DNA from: Mucilaginibacter sp.
GTDB lineage: Bacteria > Bacteroidota > Bacteroidia > Sphingobacteriales > Sphingobacteriaceae
Assembly (NCBI RefSeq): GCF_025359345.1
Contig: NZ_JANYGQ010000031.1
Span: 1 to 64,000 of the forward strand
Length of the DNA stretch: 64,000 nucleotides
Direction: 5' to 3'
The notes under the pieces were generated by a model. It did not search any database. It saw only the letters and a list, made by a program, of their open reading frames with translations, and was not told where the DNA came from. Shown here piece by piece: positions 62,089-64,000 of this stretch. The stretch's first letter is position 1, and each line of letters begins with the position of its first letter. The position numbers and the translations under genes are program-made.

Positions 62089-63999
62089 TCAACTCGTCAC
62101 CTCAATCAAAAAATCATACAAATGAACTTCGGTTGCAAGGCCAAGTTTTTTACGCACCCGGTAACGGCTGATCTCTACACCTTTTAGCGAGATATTAAGC
62201 AATTGTGCTATCTCTTTCGAGGTAAGGTTAAGCCGCAAATAAGCGCAAAGTTTTAGATCGGTTGAGCTAAGGCCGGGGAATTTAGTTTTCATGGTGCCCA
62301 GGAAATTGTTATGTACCTGGTCGAAATAAATAGCGAAGTGGTTCCAGTCGTCGTCGTTTTTATCGGTATCGCCAAGCAACTTGAATACGCTGCGGAACTG
62401 GTAAGCAGGGTCGGGGATGTTGAGCTTTTTGGTTAGGGTCATCAGCTCATCTTTGATGTTCAACAATAACCGGCCCCGGTCGACAAGGTGCATGGTTAAC
62501 GTGGCCAGCTCTTTGTTTTTGTAACTGATTTCCGTTTCCAGGTTATCATTTTTGAGGGACATGATCTCTTTTTCATTTCGGTCGAGTTCCAGGCTGTGCA
62601 GGTATTGCAAACGGCGCTGCTCGTCGTCGTGCCTGCGTTGGTGCAGCTCAAACTTTTTGTGCTGTGCCCTGGCCGCCCAAACAATGGCAATGGTTATCAT
62701 CACCACGTACCAAAAATATGCCCATGGGGTTTGATACCAGGCCGGCTTAATCGTAAAAGTATAACTTACAGGTGCGGATGCGTTACCGAGATTATTACGT
62801 GCACGCACCGAAAAGGTAAAAGTTCCATAGGGTAGATTAGTGTAATCTTTTTCGGTTTTGGCTGACCATTTGGACCAGTCATTATCAAATCCCTCCAGCT
62901 TGTAACTGAATTCGCTGTTGCTTTTTTGGGCGAATAGCGTTGATGAATATTCGAAGTGAAAGGAATTCCAGTGCTTGGTTACGGTTGGTATAGTTTTGGT
63001 ATTTTGGGTGTTAGCTACTTGCCCGTTTTTCATAAAATAGCCGCCAAAAATAACGCTGTCTTTTTCGGCGATAGCCTTAACGTTGGTTAACAATACATTC
63101 AGTTTGCTTTCCCGTGCCACATACTGTCGGTAGTTTAAATGGAAAATGCCATTATTCGAACCCACAAAAATGTTCCCTGCATCGTAGGGGTAGATAAAGC
63201 CCGAACCTTTTACCATTTGCCCGGCGAGTTCAGGAAAATAGATAACAGTGTATGGTTTACTTGCCTGCCGCTTGCTGAAATCAATAACACCCACCCGCTG
63301 GTTGCTGATGAACCAGATATTTCCGGTGGCATCTTCGGTTAAATATTCAATAGCTGCATCGCCGAATATGGGTTTATAAAAAGCTGAACCCACAAATTTG
63401 TTTTGAGCGGCATTGTATTCGTAAATCCCTTTTTCGGTGCCGGCGATTACCTTGTTTTTTATAAAATATACGCGGTTGTTTAAGATGGAAGGAAGGCCGC
63501 TTTTGTCGGTGTACTGTGAGTAGATGACAATCTTCTTCCTGTCGGGCGATAACTGTATTTTATAGATGCCACGATAGGGGTGCGATGCCCAAATTACGTT
63601 ATTGTTGTCGCGCGCAATGGTAGCCAGCGATTCATATATCCCGGTAATTTTTCCGGCGTCAACAAAACTGCTGCCGTTCGCTTGTAAAAGCTGCAGCCCA
63701 GTGTAAGTGCTCGCAATAATATCGTGAGAATTTGGTATAGGCTTGAACATCCACGCACCCTGTTGAGTGGTTATAGGCGCAATTTTGTTGTTTTGTAAAA
63801 CCAGCGCGCCGTCCTGGTGTCCTAAAAGCAGGCTGCCATTTATTTGCGCCAGGCTATAAACCTGCCCCTTGGTATTTGCTATCTCATTAAAAAAACCGGT
63901 TACTTTACTAATATCATCGGGTTGATTTATGGGGATGCTATACAAGCCGTTCGATGTGCCCACAAATAACTTTTTATCGAACACAATAGCGGCATTGCT
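62089..63999 (-). CDS. Triple-tyrosine (Y_Y_Y) membrane sensor with LuxR-type DNA-binding domain (N-terminus outside window)
   Basis: The visible C-terminal part is 631 residues from an in-frame GTG at 63984, but the frame is open to the right edge and begins inside a beta-propeller (LFVGTSNGLYSIPI), so the signal peptide and first blades are missing. Order: propeller repeats (ITEDATGNIWFISNQRVGV-type), a Y_Y_Y domain (about 335-410: FEYSSTLFAQKSNSEFSYKLEGFDNDW), one membrane helix (AYFWYVVMITIAIVWAARA), a coiled coil and a C-terminal LuxR/GerE helix-turn-helix (about 565-625: LSSTDLKLCAYLRLNLTSKEIAQLLNISLKGVEISRYRVRKKL). It has no kinase or receiver domain. Likely a one-component glycan sensor; the neighbouring GH9/ThuA genes or the PUL are plausible targets. 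Confidence 0.88.
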   Translation of the reverse strand, partial: SNAAIVFDKKLFVGTSNGLYSIPINQPDDISKVTGFFNEIANTKGQVYSLAQINGSLLLGHQDGALVLQNNKIAPITTQQGAWMFKPIPNSHDIIASTYTGLQLLQANGSSFVDAGKITGIYESLATIARDNNNVIWASHPYRGIYKIQLSPDRKKIVIYSQYTDKSGLPSILNNRVYFIKNKVIAGTEKGIYEYNAAQNKFVGSAFYKPIFGDAAIEYLTEDATGNIWFISNQRVGVIDFSKRQASKPYTVIYFPELAGQMVKGSGFIYPYDAGNIFVGSNNGIFHLNYRQYVARESKLNVLLTNVKAIAEKDSVIFGGYFMKNGQVANTQNTKTIPTVTKHWNSFHFEYSSTLFAQKSNSEFSYKLEGFDNDWSKWSAKTEKDYTNLPYGTFTFSVRARNNLGNASAPVSYTFTIKPAWYQTPWAYFWYVVMITIAIVWAARAQHKKFELHQRRHDDEQRRLQYLHSLELDRNEKEIMSLKNDNLETEISYKNKELATLTMHLVDRGRLLLNIKDELMTLTKKLNIPDPAYQFRSVFKLLGDTDKNDDDWNHFAIYFDQVHNNFLGTMKTKFPGLSSTDLKLCAYLRLNLTSKEIAQLLNISLKGVEISRYRVRKKLGLATEVHLYDFLIEVTS

Positions 64000-64000
64000 T

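Overview
The window looks like chromosomal DNA of a Bacteroidota bacterium, most likely family Sphingobacteriaceae and close to Mucilaginibacter or Pedobacter. The evidence is a SusC/SusD pair with a DUF3823 lipoprotein, GH92 and GH9 enzymes, START-like and DUF6702 proteins, TAnnTTTG promoter cores in place of sigma-70 boxes, weak Shine-Dalgarno signals, and abundant intergenic inverted repeats. The genus is inferred; no rRNA is present. I see no CRISPR array, prophage, complete insertion sequence or rRNA operon.

Layout. 1-2020: a short, AT-rich accessory stretch with a PDDEXK nuclease of the YhcG/DUF1016 type (cut by the left edge), a protein with a HEPN-like RNxxxH motif and a small conserved-looking ORF, ending beside a tRNA-Met(CAU). 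2416-12050: housekeeping genes, namely a START-like protein, an LptF/LptG permease, ribBA, a giant TamB-like protein, tsaD and a 55-residue membrane protein. 12092-26684: a patatin-like lipase, an M28 peptidase, threonine synthase, an SPFH-GYF protein paired with a zinc-ribbon membrane protein, a VOC-MBOAT-SGNH acyl-transfer operon, an amino-acid permease with a PLP enzyme, and two secreted proteins of unknown function. 26874-35518: a kelch lipoprotein, a DUF6702/CPBP-protease operon divergent from HupE/UreJ and an M1 peptidase, then a minus-strand FkbH-methyltransferase-acyl carrier protein operon.

36040-47060 is a polysaccharide utilisation locus: SusC, SusD, DUF3823, an unassigned glycoside-hydrolase-like protein and a GH92 alpha-mannosidase. 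47223-50885 is a CheB-CheR-PAS-histidine kinase fusion. 51183-56791 carries a complete mannose-family phosphotransferase system (IIA, IIB, fused IIC-IID, enzyme I, HPr) ending in glucosamine-6-phosphate deaminase, unusual for Bacteroidota. 57231-61905 holds a GH9 enzyme, a double-thioredoxin protein and two tandem ThuA-like proteins. The right edge cuts a Y_Y_Y/LuxR-type membrane regulator.

How the genes fit together. The right half reads as a carbohydrate region: outer-membrane uptake and periplasmic alpha-mannosidase on one side; GH9, PTS and deaminase suggesting capture of amino sugars, possibly glucosamine, on the other. FkbH-methyltransferase-ACP and, 10 kb away, VOC-MBOAT-SGNH could be two halves of one ACP-dependent surface-acylation route, which is an inference. 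Almost every intergenic gap carries members of several distinct inverted-repeat families, including a 252-bp MITE-like element with 22-bp ends.
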